64,000 bases of DNA from a bacterium (GCA_030604405.1 JAUVVY010000001.1:1-64000); one strand, 5' to 3'. Shown: positions 19,233-29,337, numbered from the stretch's first letter. The notes: generated from the sequence alone by a model not told the origin. Numbers and translations: made by a program.

Positions 19233-19320
19233 GGGAAATTGGGGACAGTCACCTATTCCAGAGGAATAGGAGTGGGACTTAGAGAAGTGGGAATAAATAG
19301 GTGACTGTCCCCAATTTCCC
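19233..19320. repeat. Perfect 25-bp inverted repeat, GGGGACAGTCACCTATT REP-like element
   Basis: gggaaattggggacagtcacctatt / aataggtgactgtccccaatttccc. Confidence 0.93.
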
Positions 19321-19324
19321 GGCG

Positions 19325-20419
19325 TCAGGGGCGGATGGTGACAGCGTCCGAGACGACCTGCCTGGTCTCAGCTTCGATCCTTAGGCCGCCGGAGATCAGA
19401 ACTGCCCCGGACGACAACAGCGTGGCTTTGTGCTCGTGGACCGCAGTGGACAGAGGCGGCCCCGGGCGGAAGCAACCCTCTTTCGGGTCAAACACCTCGC
19501 ACGAGGCTACCGTGTGTGGCCCACCCTGGCCGTTGAAGCCCCCGGCGATGAGTACCCGCCCACCGGGCAGCAAAGTTGCCGTATGGTCCATGCGCGGCTC
19601 GGCCAGGTCCGGCCCCGCAGTAAAGGTGCCGGTGGCAGGGTCGAACAGCTCCGTGCTGCCAAGCTGGCGGCCCGCCGTCGCACTGTAACCGCCAGTAATA
19701 AGAACGCGGCCATCACGCAGCAGTGTGGTAGTGTGACGGGACCGATGAGCCAGCATCCGACCAGCAGGTTGGAACTGTGCGGCAGCCGGGTCATACAACT
19801 CAGCAGCGGCCAGTGTCCGTTCGCCAGGATATTGCGTGCCACCAGTGATGAGCACGCGACCGTCGCCCAGCAGGCAGGCGGCATGGCCGAAGCGGCTGAA
19901 CCGCATATCACTGGTAGGGCTGAAGGTGTGCGTGGCCGGATCGAACAGGTCGCACCCGGCGAGTGATGTGACCCCGCCGACAAATCCGCCGGTGATGAGC
20001 ACGGTCCCGTCGGCGAGTAGAGTAGCCGCGTGCAGTTCCCTCGGCGCGGACATCTTCTGCTCCAGGAAGACAAAGCGCTGACCATCAAACAGCTCAGCGG
20101 TGCGGGAGGTCGAGTAGGGAAGGATGAAGCCGCCGGCGATGAGTACGGTGCCGTCGGGCAGAGCAGTGGCAGTGTGAAAGGCTCGGCCTTTGTGGCCTGG
20201 CGGCCCGGGCGAGAATTGATTAGTGGCCGGGTGGAAGAGCTGAGTTCCAGTGACGAACGCGTCTCCTGGCCCGAGCCCTCCGTATATCAGTATTCGGCCA
20301 TCTGCCAGCAGCGTAGCGGTATGGGCATAGCGCGGCGTAAGCATCTGCGCCTGAGCCCAGGCCAATCCAGAAATGGCGATAAGCAAGGCTGCACTGAGAT
20401 GTCGTGCTGCGTGTAGCAT
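19325..20419 (-). CDS. Exported kelch-repeat protein (beta-propeller)
   Basis: Repeated (H)TATLL.DGRVLI(T/A)GG motif with six or more copies. Confidence 0.88.
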   Translation of the reverse strand: MLHAARHLSAALLIAISGLAWAQAQMLTPRYAHTATLLADGRILIYGGLGPGDAFVTGTQLFHPATNQFSPGPPGHKGRAFHTATALPDGTVLIAGGFILPYSTSRTAELFDGQRFVFLEQKMSAPRELHAATLLADGTVLITGGFVGGVTSLAGCDLFDPATHTFSPTSDMRFSRFGHAACLLGDGRVLITGGTQYPGERTLAAAELYDPAAAQFQPAGRMLAHRSRHTTTLLRDGRVLITGGYSATAGRQLGSTELFDPATGTFTAGPDLAEPRMDHTATLLPGGRVLIAGGFNGQGGPHTVASCEVFDPKEGCFRPGPPLSTAVHEHKATLLSSGAVLISGGLRIEAETRQVVSDAVTIRP

Positions 20420-20497
20420 GGGCTTGTCGGCTAGTCCTTACTTGAGTTAGCCCGCATTATATGCTCAGCGAGGGGACAGTGTAATGATCCCACTCAC

Positions 20498-20575
20498 CTC
20501 GGGCTGGAAGCTGAGAATGCTTGCGCATTCTCACCTGAGCCTTGCAAAAGGCGCAAGGCTCAGGCCGAGCCACGG
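20498..20575 (+). repeat. Modular palindromic element with two internal hairpins (three-way-junction fold), copy A
   Basis: CTCGGGC/GCCGAG outer stem; GAGAATGC/GCATTCTC; CTGAGCCTTGC/GCAAGGCTCAG. Confidence 0.8.
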
Positions 20576-20677
20576 GTTTGTGGGTAATGCGGGCTAGTGG
20601 CTTACTCGACTTAGTTCGCATTGTTATGAATATTGGACCGATTGTTCTGCAGGCAAGGCCGCGATGGGCCATTTTCG

Positions 20678-23600
20678 CTACTCTAACCGGACGTCGGCCC
20701 AGGCGGCGTGGTCCGAGCCAATACCATCGCCAGCGTCAGTGCAGTACAGCCTGAGCTTACTCGCGCCTGAAATATCCACCGAGATCGCCAGCGGCTCCCT
20801 GCCACCGCGCAGGACAGGTGAGGTGTAGCGCGTTTCCCACTCGCCGTCCTCTGCCACCTGCACCTCGAAGACAACGCTTCCGGAGGTCCCGGCGGTATCG
20901 TCCACACCGATGACGGCCTTGAATAGCCTGCGCCCCGGCGCCTGTGCGAGATCGTAGATGACCTCGGCGCGTGCCGGGCGTTGACCCGCAATCCCCACCT
21001 CCGGATGGGTGTGGAGGCCCTTGTCGTAAGCGTCACCGCCCATCTGCAGGAGTTTCCCGAAGTAGTCAGTGTCTTTGCGCAAGCCACCATGGACAGAGGA
21101 ACTGCTCTCCTTCAGGTCGCTGAGATAGACTACGTCCTCGGGAATGTCAATCAGCTTCCTGTACGACAGCGAGAAGGACGTGCTCTCCTGATCCACTGCC
21201 AGGTCGTCGAGAGTGATGGTCACGGTGTGATGCGCGGGAGCCTCCTGCTCCTCGCCGGCCAGTGCCCGGGCCATGTCAATCTCAATAGTCACGGACCTGG
21301 GGTTGGCGGGCGGCAGGCTGATTTTGACCAGGTCGCCGCTGTCATCTATTCTCTTCCCATCCAGGCTGACGACGATGGAGCTTCTATCTATGCGATTGGC
21401 GTCATCCTCGGCCTCGACAATAAGCGTTTTCGGCGGGGGAATTCTGGCAAGCATCACGACAGGTTTCAGCTCCAAAGACTCCTCATCCAGCAGGACTTTG
21501 GTGATCTCAGGGGGCCCAATATCGTCCAGCTCAAGCCAGTCGGGCTTATTCGTCAGCAGCCACGCCACTTGCTCTGCGCTCTCACTGGCGGGCACTGTCA
21601 GCGTCACGACGCCGGCCTGCTGACTAAAGGTGGCCTCGGCCTTCTGCCACTTGCCACCGCCAATTCGCAGCCAGATGTCCGCGTCTTGGGCCGGCATGGT
21701 GATCGTCGCTGCACCGGTAGCAGACATGCTGTAGCGGTGAAATCCGGCGTCGAGCTCCGAGGCATCGTCGCTCAGCGGATTACGATCTCGGCGCCATGCC
21801 AGCTGGCACGGTACGCTGACGGTCTGTCCGGGCTCGATGGCGTGGATGATGAACCAATCGCCCGGCTCGATGCCCTCGGCGGCCAGGTCAACTTCATCAG
21901 CGATATCCATCGTCATGCGGTCACCGTAAGTCTTGGCGATGGTGTAGGTCTGGTCCTTCTCCGGGAACCAGGCCCTGGCTCCCGACCACCAGGGGCTGTT
22001 GATGCCGGCCCAGAGCTGCCGATTGCTACTCAGGCTATTGGGTTTGTCGGGATCGAGCAAGCTAACCTGATACCAGCCCATGGACAGGGGAGCGTACCTG
22101 GCCAGGTCCACGCGCAACAGGCCATCGGCAAGAGCCGTCACCTTTTCGATGTCATAGGCCTCTTTATGGCCATTGACTACGTCAATCGATATGGGCTTGC
22201 CGGCCAGGCCATGGCCCAGCGGCCAGGGGCGGTCGGGGCGCACGATCAGAGCGCTTTCCAGGTGGGTTCCGGTGAGGTCGCCGACGAGGTCCACAATGGT
22301 CCCGGTGAAATCACCGGATAGACTTGCGGAGAATTTGCCACATTGCAGCGTGCTTCCGCGCACCATGTGAGCTTCGGCCACCTCCCCGTCAGCATCTCGG
22401 CGCACCAGAGCGTACCGGGCGTCAGTTGATAGACCGTCAGGCAAGCGGACCTGTCCAGGGGCGGGCTGGAAGATAACAGTATCGGTGTGCCCGCCGGCCA
22501 TTGCCAAGCTCAGCGCCACAACGTCTTGTGACAACTGCGTCGCCCTGGCGAGGGGCAGTCGCTTTACGTCCTTGATGACTGACTGTTCGCCCTCGCGGAA
22601 CCCTTCCAGAATGTGCAAATACGTGCTCTTGAGCGTCTCCTGCTCTTGTCCCTCAGGCAGGGCACGGCTTTCGATCAAGAAATCCCAGGCATCCCGGAAC
22701 CCTAGATTGTCTTTGAGGGTCTCACCGTTCGGTAGCGGCTGACGGATGTGGGTTACCCAGGGCCCTCTGCCCCGCAGTAGCGTGGTATTGTCGTCCTGTT
22801 TGAGACCGATCAGGCGCAGGCGCACCAGACCGACATCGTCGGGCAGCGGACGCTTCGGCTTGGTCCCGTCAGCCTTGAACGGCGCGTAGGCGGCGCAGTC
22901 GGTCTTCCAGGTCACGTCCCAGAGGTCAGGAGGAGACTCGAGGACTTGTAGCGGCCGGATCTGCCGGTACTCTCGCCGGTAAGGGAGGCTGTCGGGCGGC
23001 TGGTTCCTGAGCTTGTCGAGATGAACTGCCAGGTCAGGTCGCTCCGAGGCCACAGCCGGCAAGTTCTCTTCCGCCCGCTCGGCCCACGCACTCTGGTACA
23101 AAGCATGACGCTCTCCGCCGTCGAGACGCAGGATGTCAACAGCATAGGGGCGGCCGTCCGGCCCTTCGACGGCGAGCAGTGCCCGGCGGAATTCATCCAC
23201 CTCCACTTCCATGCGCTCGAAGGAGAACAGGTCTGTGGAATCGAGCACCTGAAAGTGCGCGCCCGGTTCTCCGGGAGCTTCGCCACCCTTGAAGGTGACC
23301 AACTCTCCGAAGCCCTCATTGTCCGACCAGCCGAGTCCCGTGCCCACCTCATTGACGGAGACTGTATTGTGGGCGATATGGCTGTGCGCCCAGCCCCAGC
23401 AATCGAACTCCATGCCGGAATAGCGGCGACATTCAAAGGGCTCATGCGGGTACGGCATGTCAAAGAAGGCCTGAATCTCCGGCTTGGACTTATCCAGATA
23501 CGCCGTGTGCCAGTGGGCCGCATAGCCGCCCTCGCGCATCACAGGGGTTCCATCCACCCAACATTCGATCCCGAGCTTATCGCCCGCCCCGTGCAGCGAG

Positions 23601-25234
23601 ACACGGTCGTAGGTCATGAATACTTCCTGGCGGTGGCCCGGACCACCGACGCGCAGAATCCCGATGCCGTATCCCGGCCAGTTCATGCTGGGCCACTTTT
23701 CATTGGTGCTGACCTGCTCGGGATTGGTGATAAAGCCGCTCGGGAAGGTATAGTTGTGCTGGTCGCCGAAGCCGAGTTGGTATCCGCGAACTGTGCGCAC
23801 TTTGCGAAGCTCGCTGCTGGCCGGGCCGAAGAAGGGATGCTCGTCCAGGAAATTGGGGACAAACGCCAGCCAGCCACGCGGATCCGTCATGTATCGGTAG
23901 TACCCGTTGAGCATGTCCATATAGTTGGGCGCGCCCTCACCATTCATCCCGTCGTGATAATGGTGGTTGTATAACACGCACTCCTGGTGGCCGGCAGCGA
24001 AGTCGAACAGGTACTCGTTTTCCAGCAGGATGCCCAGCATCATCAGGTCGGTGTAGGCCCCGTCCTGATAGTCGGATTGCAGGGGAAAGCTCTCGAAGAG
24101 CAGGGCCAGCTCCCGCATCAGCTTGGTCATAATCTTGCGGTCGAGGGCTTCCGGATCGCCGTATTTCTTCTGGGAGTAGTATTTGAAGGTCGGATGGTGG
24201 CGGACACGGGCAAACGGCTCGACCCAAGTAAGCTCATTGCCCTGAAAAATCCAGCCGCGGCTGATGCAGGGACGTCCCCGGTTCCAAAGCGATTTATTCC
24301 CGGTGCTTCCGGCTCGAATCGGCCGCGGCCAGGTCTCCCACTCGGCGCGCGTCAGGGGCTGGCCGTCCTCGCCGGTCGCCAGTTCGTTGCGGAAGGACAG
24401 CGGCAGGCCGTAGTACACATCCGCGACCCGGTCCAGAAGCGCCGCAAGCTTGTGAACGTGCAGCGGATTTCCGGTGTCATAAAATGCACTCATCAAGGCG
24501 TCGGCGCGTCCTGAGACGCCACACCAGCGGGCGTGTGCGGCTATTGTTCCCGGGAAGATCTGCCACTTCACGCCGTCCTTGTCGGTGAATTCGTATGCGG
24601 GAACCTCTTTGACGCTGCCGTCCAGGTGCAGGAATTCGGCTGTGCCGTTCGGGCGCAGTTTGTAATCATCCGGCATGTCCTCTGCGCGCTCGTAGAGGTC
24701 CTGCCCGCAGCAGGAGGTCGTGGCATGAAAAGCATTCTCGGGGTCCAATATCACGCCAGGCAGAGACCACGAGGCTATTGCCCCGCACAAGGGACAATAG
24801 GAGACCATAGCGCCCTGGGCTTTTTTGTCGCCAGGATCGCCTTCCAGGACACGTCCGAAGGGCGAAACGTGATCCGGGATCAGGACCTCAAGCTGGTCGT
24901 CAGGAGGGGCCGCTTTGGCATAGGTCTCGTACGCTTCCTGTGGAGGCAGCGGCTCGTGGTCCTTGTCCCACTCCTCGATCCGCGTGCGGGTCCACTCGGC
25001 CATGAACTGCTCAGGTGGCGGCGTCGGTATCTTTCTGCCCGGAATCAGCTCGGCGACCTTTGCCGCCCGGTCCGGTGCGTGCCACGAATAAGCCAACTCG
25101 GCCGCGCATGCCTTCGAGGCGAGAACCGCGAGTGCAACCATCATCAGGCCCGTCGCGACAATGAGCACGCGTCTCGGATGCGTCATTGACTCAAATCCGG
25201 CCGGAGTATCAACATGCAATTGCTGATTAGACAT
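20678..25234 (-). CDS. Large exported heparinase II/III-like protein with C-terminal NPCBM-like domain
   Basis: Heparinase-like core (GMEFDCWGWAHSHIAHNTVSVNEVGTG); C-terminal VYLSDLKESSSSVHGGLRKDTDYFGKLLQMGGDAYDKGLHTHPEVG NPCBM-like segment. Start set at MSNQQLHVDT with RBS gaggga; the ORF-track start at 25357 lies in repeat sequence. Confidence 0.72.
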   Translation of the reverse strand: MSNQQLHVDTPAGFESMTHPRRVLIVATGLMMVALAVLASKACAAELAYSWHAPDRAAKVAELIPGRKIPTPPPEQFMAEWTRTRIEEWDKDHEPLPPQEAYETYAKAAPPDDQLEVLIPDHVSPFGRVLEGDPGDKKAQGAMVSYCPLCGAIASWSLPGVILDPENAFHATTSCCGQDLYERAEDMPDDYKLRPNGTAEFLHLDGSVKEVPAYEFTDKDGVKWQIFPGTIAAHARWCGVSGRADALMSAFYDTGNPLHVHKLAALLDRVADVYYGLPLSFRNELATGEDGQPLTRAEWETWPRPIRAGSTGNKSLWNRGRPCISRGWIFQGNELTWVEPFARVRHHPTFKYYSQKKYGDPEALDRKIMTKLMRELALLFESFPLQSDYQDGAYTDLMMLGILLENEYLFDFAAGHQECVLYNHHYHDGMNGEGAPNYMDMLNGYYRYMTDPRGWLAFVPNFLDEHPFFGPASSELRKVRTVRGYQLGFGDQHNYTFPSGFITNPEQVSTNEKWPSMNWPGYGIGILRVGGPGHRQEVFMTYDRVSLHGAGDKLGIECWVDGTPVMREGGYAAHWHTAYLDKSKPEIQAFFDMPYPHEPFECRRYSGMEFDCWGWAHSHIAHNTVSVNEVGTGLGWSDNEGFGELVTFKGGEAPGEPGAHFQVLDSTDLFSFERMEVEVDEFRRALLAVEGPDGRPYAVDILRLDGGERHALYQSAWAERAEENLPAVASERPDLAVHLDKLRNQPPDSLPYRREYRQIRPLQVLESPPDLWDVTWKTDCAAYAPFKADGTKPKRPLPDDVGLVRLRLIGLKQDDNTTLLRGRGPWVTHIRQPLPNGETLKDNLGFRDAWDFLIESRALPEGQEQETLKSTYLHILEGFREGEQSVIKDVKRLPLARATQLSQDVVALSLAMAGGHTDTVIFQPAPGQVRLPDGLSTDARYALVRRDADGEVAEAHMVRGSTLQCGKFSASLSGDFTGTIVDLVGDLTGTHLESALIVRPDRPWPLGHGLAGKPISIDVVNGHKEAYDIEKVTALADGLLRVDLARYAPLSMGWYQVSLLDPDKPNSLSSNRQLWAGINSPWWSGARAWFPEKDQTYTIAKTYGDRMTMDIADEVDLAAEGIEPGDWFIIHAIEPGQTVSVPCQLAWRRDRNPLSDDASELDAGFHRYSMSATGAATITMPAQDADIWLRIGGGKWQKAEATFSQQAGVVTLTVPASESAEQVAWLLTNKPDWLELDDIGPPEITKVLLDEESLELKPVVMLARIPPPKTLIVEAEDDANRIDRSSIVVSLDGKRIDDSGDLVKISLPPANPRSVTIEIDMARALAGEEQEAPAHHTVTITLDDLAVDQESTSFSLSYRKLIDIPEDVVYLSDLKESSSSVHGGLRKDTDYFGKLLQMGGDAYDKGLHTHPEVGIAGQRPARAEVIYDLAQAPGRRLFKAVIGVDDTAGTSGSVVFEVQVAEDGEWETRYTSPVLRGGREPLAISVDISGASKLRLYCTDAGDGIGSDHAAWADVRLE

Positions 25235-25253
25235 CGCATTCCCTCTCAGTCTA

Positions 25254-25311
25254 GAAGCGGTTTCAAGACCTCGTTTTCGAAGACTCACAGGCTGGAAAGA
25301 CGCTGCTGCTT
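25254..25311. repeat. Direct repeat GAAGCGGTTTCAARACCTCGTTTxCGxAGACTCACAGGCTGG, copy 1
   Basis: Matches 29152 onward. Confidence 0.85.
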
Positions 25312-25344
25312 TTTGGGCTTGCTTGCTTAGTCGTCTAATACCTG

Positions 25345-25372
25345 CGGCGGGGTACAAGCCCCCGCCCTACAG
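25345..25372. repeat. Dispersed repeat GGCGGGGTACAAGCCCCCGCCCTACA
   Basis: Same family as 10812 and 13211. Confidence 0.75.
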
Positions 25373-25472
25373 AACGCCGGCTGTTGTCAATAGGTTGTTG
25401 AAAGTTCCTAATAGATACGACAAGAATGTCGCGAAGCAGCTATCACGCACTCCGACCTATTCAGGACCTAGT

Positions 25473-25495
25473 GGGGGACTGTCCCCCCATCCACA
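25473..25495. repeat. GGGGACTGTCCCCCCATCCA palindromic element
   Basis: Shared with 29271-29290. Confidence 0.75.
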
Positions 25496-25514
25496 CTCGG
25501 TTCTAAAACAGCTT

Positions 25515-28500
25515 CTAGTTGTCCACGAGCCTGCCAGGACGTACAGTGCTTCCCTTGGGGAGGTTGAGGGTGATGGATACCGGAGCTGCGACCCGGTAGA
25601 TGCTGTTGCCAATGAGCTCGACACTCACCGCATACGGCCAGACGATTTCATCTCCAACACCATAGTCATATACATCAAACCACGTGCCGTCGGCGAACTC
25701 CTCGGCCAGCTTGTCAGCGTTCGCATCCGGGTGGGTCTCGGGGTCAATTATCGCCCCGTTGGCACTTCGCACCTCGATGATTTTATACTCGACGCTGCGC
25801 TCGGCATTGACCAGTCGCGCCCCGTGATAGTAGCGATAGCCTTGCAGTTGGAAAGGCGTGTCGGTCTTGACGCAGAAATCCTCGACACCCGTAATCTGCC
25901 CCGTGCCGACGCGCGAGTCCATGTCCAGGCTCAGCTCGACACCTGCGTTGACCGCCTTCGCGGCCAGCACCTTGTAGGCCAGGCGGCGGACAGGATTGGT
26001 GATGAATACATAAGCGCCGATCATGGCCTCGGGCGAGGGCGGAGCCGGCGAGACGGTAATGGTCTCGGCGGCCCGGTCCACTCTGGTTATCTTAGCGCGG
26101 TATTCCGGGCTGTCCAAGGTAATGCCGAGGTCGCCTTTGGTCAGGGTGGTGCCCCCTACCAGGGACATTGCCACCGGCACCCCGTCCTGCTCGGCCCAGA
26201 AGCCGAAGCGCCCAGCGAACTTGAGACCGCCCTCAACCGTGCGCTCAACCGTCGGGTCGGCGGCACGGACCAAGGTATCAGTGCGGTCAGCCATCCGCAC
26301 GACACAGCCCTGCGCCGCGAAGCCGGATTCGTCATCGCCGGAGACTTCCAGGGGCTGCACCTCGCGGATGAAGGGGCTGTCCATGTACGGCTCGATGACG
26401 CTGACCAACTGGGTCTTCAACGGCGTTTCGCCCTGGCGGTGCAGCATGATCCATTTCATCTCGTAAGGGTTACCGCCTGCAGGCGAGGTGCCGTCGCAGA
26501 TGTTGACCTCGGTGCCCTCGGCACTGGCGACCGTGAGGCGAAGGTGCAGGCCGCCACCGGTCTTCAGCTCCCAATCCGCCGACCAGACGCCCTCGGTCTC
26601 ACCCTTCTCCACATTGTACAGGTGCGGGAAGGCAAACAGCAGGCCTCTCCAGCCGTAACCCCCGTAGCTGCAGCCGTGCTCCTTGAGCCACGTCGGGTCG
26701 CCGTAAGGCACATCCGCTCCGGCCAGGGTGCCACCCTCCTGCTTGGTAAGCTCGATGCCGGTGGTGGTGAATTCGCCTTCCTGGCCATGAAAGGGCCACC
26801 AGTGCTCATTGCCGCCGGAGATGCGGTAGAAGTCAACGCAGTAGAACTGGTCGGGACCGGCATCCACCAGCGCCAGCGTGCGGCGCTGCCAGTCATCGGC
26901 GGGCAGTTCGATCTGCTTATCCGCGTCCACCTGGTCCACGAAGTTCTGCGCCCGAGCCTCGACGACATGCACCAGCCCGGCATCGGCAAATAACTGCGCC
27001 TGAGCCGTCATCCGCTGGTACGGAAATTGTCGGGCAGCGTAGTGGCTCGTCCAGGACGGCTCCCAGGCCCCCCAGTTGCGCGGATAGCCCATGTGGGTCA
27101 GCAGCAGGCCCTGATAGCCCTGCAAGCCGAAGTCCATGATGTCATCCTGGCAGTGACCGCGGCTGCGGCCGTAGTACATCCAGAAGGCCCGCTTGTGCTC
27201 GCCCTCGCCCCCGCGCAAAATCGCAATGCCATAGCCGTCGTGCAGGGAACTGCTATCGTTCCAGTCATCAGGCCACTTGTCCGCTTGGTTCTCGATCTCC
27301 TCGCGGGTGAAGGGGAAGCCTGCCGAGGGCTGCCATTTCGAATCGCGAGCCAAGGCCCATGCGAACTTGGGGTCCTCGAACATCCTGTAAGCGTGTTCGA
27401 AAGCGCCAAAGCCACCATTCTGGAACGTTGTCCTGGGCAGCTTCGAATAGCGGGGAAAGCTGCCACCGTCGCCGATCTGCGGGAAGGAGCGGTCAATGGT
27501 GACGGTGTCCATGGAGAAGTCGAAGACGTTGCGGTAGCGACGGCTCACAAGGGAAGGGTACTTGTCTTGCGGATAGCGGTCGGGGTGTCTTTCGCGCATC
27601 CGCTCGATGATCTCGACGATTGGCCCCAGGCCGACCAGGTGCATACCGTTGTAGCCGCCGGTCGATTCGAAAGGAGCGCCATCACGGAAGAAGGTGTTGG
27701 GCGCGAAGATGATCATTGGATTGAACTCGAACACAGCGCCGTAGTAGAGGAAATCCATGAATTCGGTGCCGCGTTCGTAGTCGAGTATCTCGGCCATGCG
27801 CGCGAAGCCCCACTGCGAATATGGCTCATTGGAGGCACATGACGCGTCCATGCTGCCCTGCATCCAGACGGCGAAGAGGTTCTCCTCTATGAAGCGGCGC
27901 ACGTCTTCGTGGGTCTTGACGTCGAAGCCCTTGCTCTGGAGGAAGGGGATGATGTCCGGATCTTTTTCGATTGCAGGGAAGATCTTGTCGTAGGCTTCGG
28001 CATGGGCGATCTGCTGGCCGGGCTGCTCTATCGGGTAGGTGTTGAAGCCGGTTGCCCGCAAGTACGGCCCCTCGTCGAAGCGTCCCTGGCCGAAGCGTTC
28101 GACCTGTGAGACTCTGTTGCGGTGGCGGTGCTGGGTCATGGTAGCGAGGTAGCCGTACTCTACGGCCAGGCGGGAGAGCGCCACCAAAGCCTTGTGGACA
28201 TATCTGACGTCGCCGGTAGCCGCATAGCTGTTGGCGCACGCCGGCGCGACCGTCATCATTCTGCGGCAGTAGTACTGGCACACCTCGGCGATGAAGCCAT
28301 AGTGCTTGTCGTCCTGAACGTAGCCACCGCCGACGCCGTCATCCGGGAAATCGCCACCGGTCATGTCACCGTTGGCGAAGTCGTTGGAGGGGTAAGACTC
28401 ATCGCCCACGGGGCAGCGGATCTTCCAATTCCACGGCGGCATCGAGGTCTCAAAGTGCCAGGGGTAATAGGCCGTCTTCTGGTAGATCTCTTTGCCGTGG

Positions 28501-29072
28501 ACCGGGCATCCCAGCGGCAGGTTGACCCAGTGCCAGCGAGGTATGGTGCTGTCGGGCTGCATGGCCCAGATGGTGTCGTCGGAGACATCCAGCCACCCAC
28601 CGCTGCCCTCGGCGGCCTTCTCTTCCGCACCGGTCGGGAATAACTGTCTCTCTTTGAGCTCCGGCAGCGACTCGCTCAACGGCCAGCGCCGAGGCAACTG
28701 CACGCCCTTTAATTCCCTGAACTGCCGCAGGTCGTCAAAAGACCAGATTTCGATGGTGATGGTGATCTCATGGTCTGGGTGCGCAAACACGATCTCCGCT
28801 TGCGCGGCGGGCTTTAGACTGCGGAAATAGTATCTGCGCACCTCCTGGTTCGTGGGCAGTGGCGTGCGGTCGAACATCTCGACACAATCGGGCGGTGTGA
28901 CCTGGATCTCTGGCGCGTCAGTCGGCGCCTTCAGGGCGACCATGAACATGCGGTCCACGCCCACGACGTCGGGGGCGTAGGCCACGAGCGGGTCAGGCTC
29001 GTTCTCCTGCGCCCGGCACTGCGCCACTGTCAGCACAAGTAGGACAACGGCAATAAGCAACTCACGATCCAT
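25515..29072 (-). CDS. Large exported heparinase II/III-like protein
   Basis: Signal peptide MDRELLIAVVLLVLTVAQCRAQ with RBS aggtgg; GCPVHGKEI...CPVGDESYPSNDF shared with the 30938 gene; heparinase-like C-terminal region. ORF-track start 29186 is in repeat sequence. Confidence 0.73.
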   Translation of the reverse strand: MDRELLIAVVLLVLTVAQCRAQENEPDPLVAYAPDVVGVDRMFMVALKAPTDAPEIQVTPPDCVEMFDRTPLPTNQEVRRYYFRSLKPAAQAEIVFAHPDHEITITIEIWSFDDLRQFRELKGVQLPRRWPLSESLPELKERQLFPTGAEEKAAEGSGGWLDVSDDTIWAMQPDSTIPRWHWVNLPLGCPVHGKEIYQKTAYYPWHFETSMPPWNWKIRCPVGDESYPSNDFANGDMTGGDFPDDGVGGGYVQDDKHYGFIAEVCQYYCRRMMTVAPACANSYAATGDVRYVHKALVALSRLAVEYGYLATMTQHRHRNRVSQVERFGQGRFDEGPYLRATGFNTYPIEQPGQQIAHAEAYDKIFPAIEKDPDIIPFLQSKGFDVKTHEDVRRFIEENLFAVWMQGSMDASCASNEPYSQWGFARMAEILDYERGTEFMDFLYYGAVFEFNPMIIFAPNTFFRDGAPFESTGGYNGMHLVGLGPIVEIIERMRERHPDRYPQDKYPSLVSRRYRNVFDFSMDTVTIDRSFPQIGDGGSFPRYSKLPRTTFQNGGFGAFEHAYRMFEDPKFAWALARDSKWQPSAGFPFTREEIENQADKWPDDWNDSSSLHDGYGIAILRGGEGEHKRAFWMYYGRSRGHCQDDIMDFGLQGYQGLLLTHMGYPRNWGAWEPSWTSHYAARQFPYQRMTAQAQLFADAGLVHVVEARAQNFVDQVDADKQIELPADDWQRRTLALVDAGPDQFYCVDFYRISGGNEHWWPFHGQEGEFTTTGIELTKQEGGTLAGADVPYGDPTWLKEHGCSYGGYGWRGLLFAFPHLYNVEKGETEGVWSADWELKTGGGLHLRLTVASAEGTEVNICDGTSPAGGNPYEMKWIMLHRQGETPLKTQLVSVIEPYMDSPFIREVQPLEVSGDDESGFAAQGCVVRMADRTDTLVRAADPTVERTVEGGLKFAGRFGFWAEQDGVPVAMSLVGGTTLTKGDLGITLDSPEYRAKITRVDRAAETITVSPAPPSPEAMIGAYVFITNPVRRLAYKVLAAKAVNAGVELSLDMDSRVGTGQITGVEDFCVKTDTPFQLQGYRYYHGARLVNAERSVEYKIIEVRSANGAIIDPETHPDANADKLAEEFADGTWFDVYDYGVGDEIVWPYAVSVELIGNSIYRVAAPVSITLNLPKGSTVRPGRLVDN

Positions 29073-29151
29073 CGTTACCACCTGCCTCATATCTGCTAGC
29101 CAATCCTGAGGTCCTAGTTCCACCGAAGTACTCTGGAACCTGCCAGAGCTA

Positions 29152-29290
29152 GAAGCGGTTTCAAAACCTCGTTTGCGGAGACTCACAGGCTGGGCTTCGA
29201 CAAGCTCCCTTCGACAAGCTCAGGGCGGACACGGCAGCCCCTGCGGGAAAGACGCTGCTGCTTCTACCCAGGGGACTGTCCCCCCATCCA
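29152..29290. repeat. Direct repeat copy 2, interrupted by a CTTCGACAAGCTC-containing segment, followed by GGGGACTGTCCCCCCATCCA
   Basis: gaagcggtttcaaaacctcgtttgcggagactcacaggctgg ... gggaaagacgctgctgcttc ... ggggactgtccccccatcca. Confidence 0.85.
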
Positions 29291-29337
29291 TTGTTGCACA
29301 GCTCTCCTAATATTCCTGGTATGTGGCACGTCGGCCG

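Noticed and set aside
20981-22321. 446-aa ORF on + strand
   Set aside because: Antisense to the 20678-25234 gene; low-complexity shadow frame without domain signatures.
25323-26993. 556-aa ORF on + strand
   Set aside because: Antisense shadow of 25515-29072; starts inside a repeat block and has no domain features.
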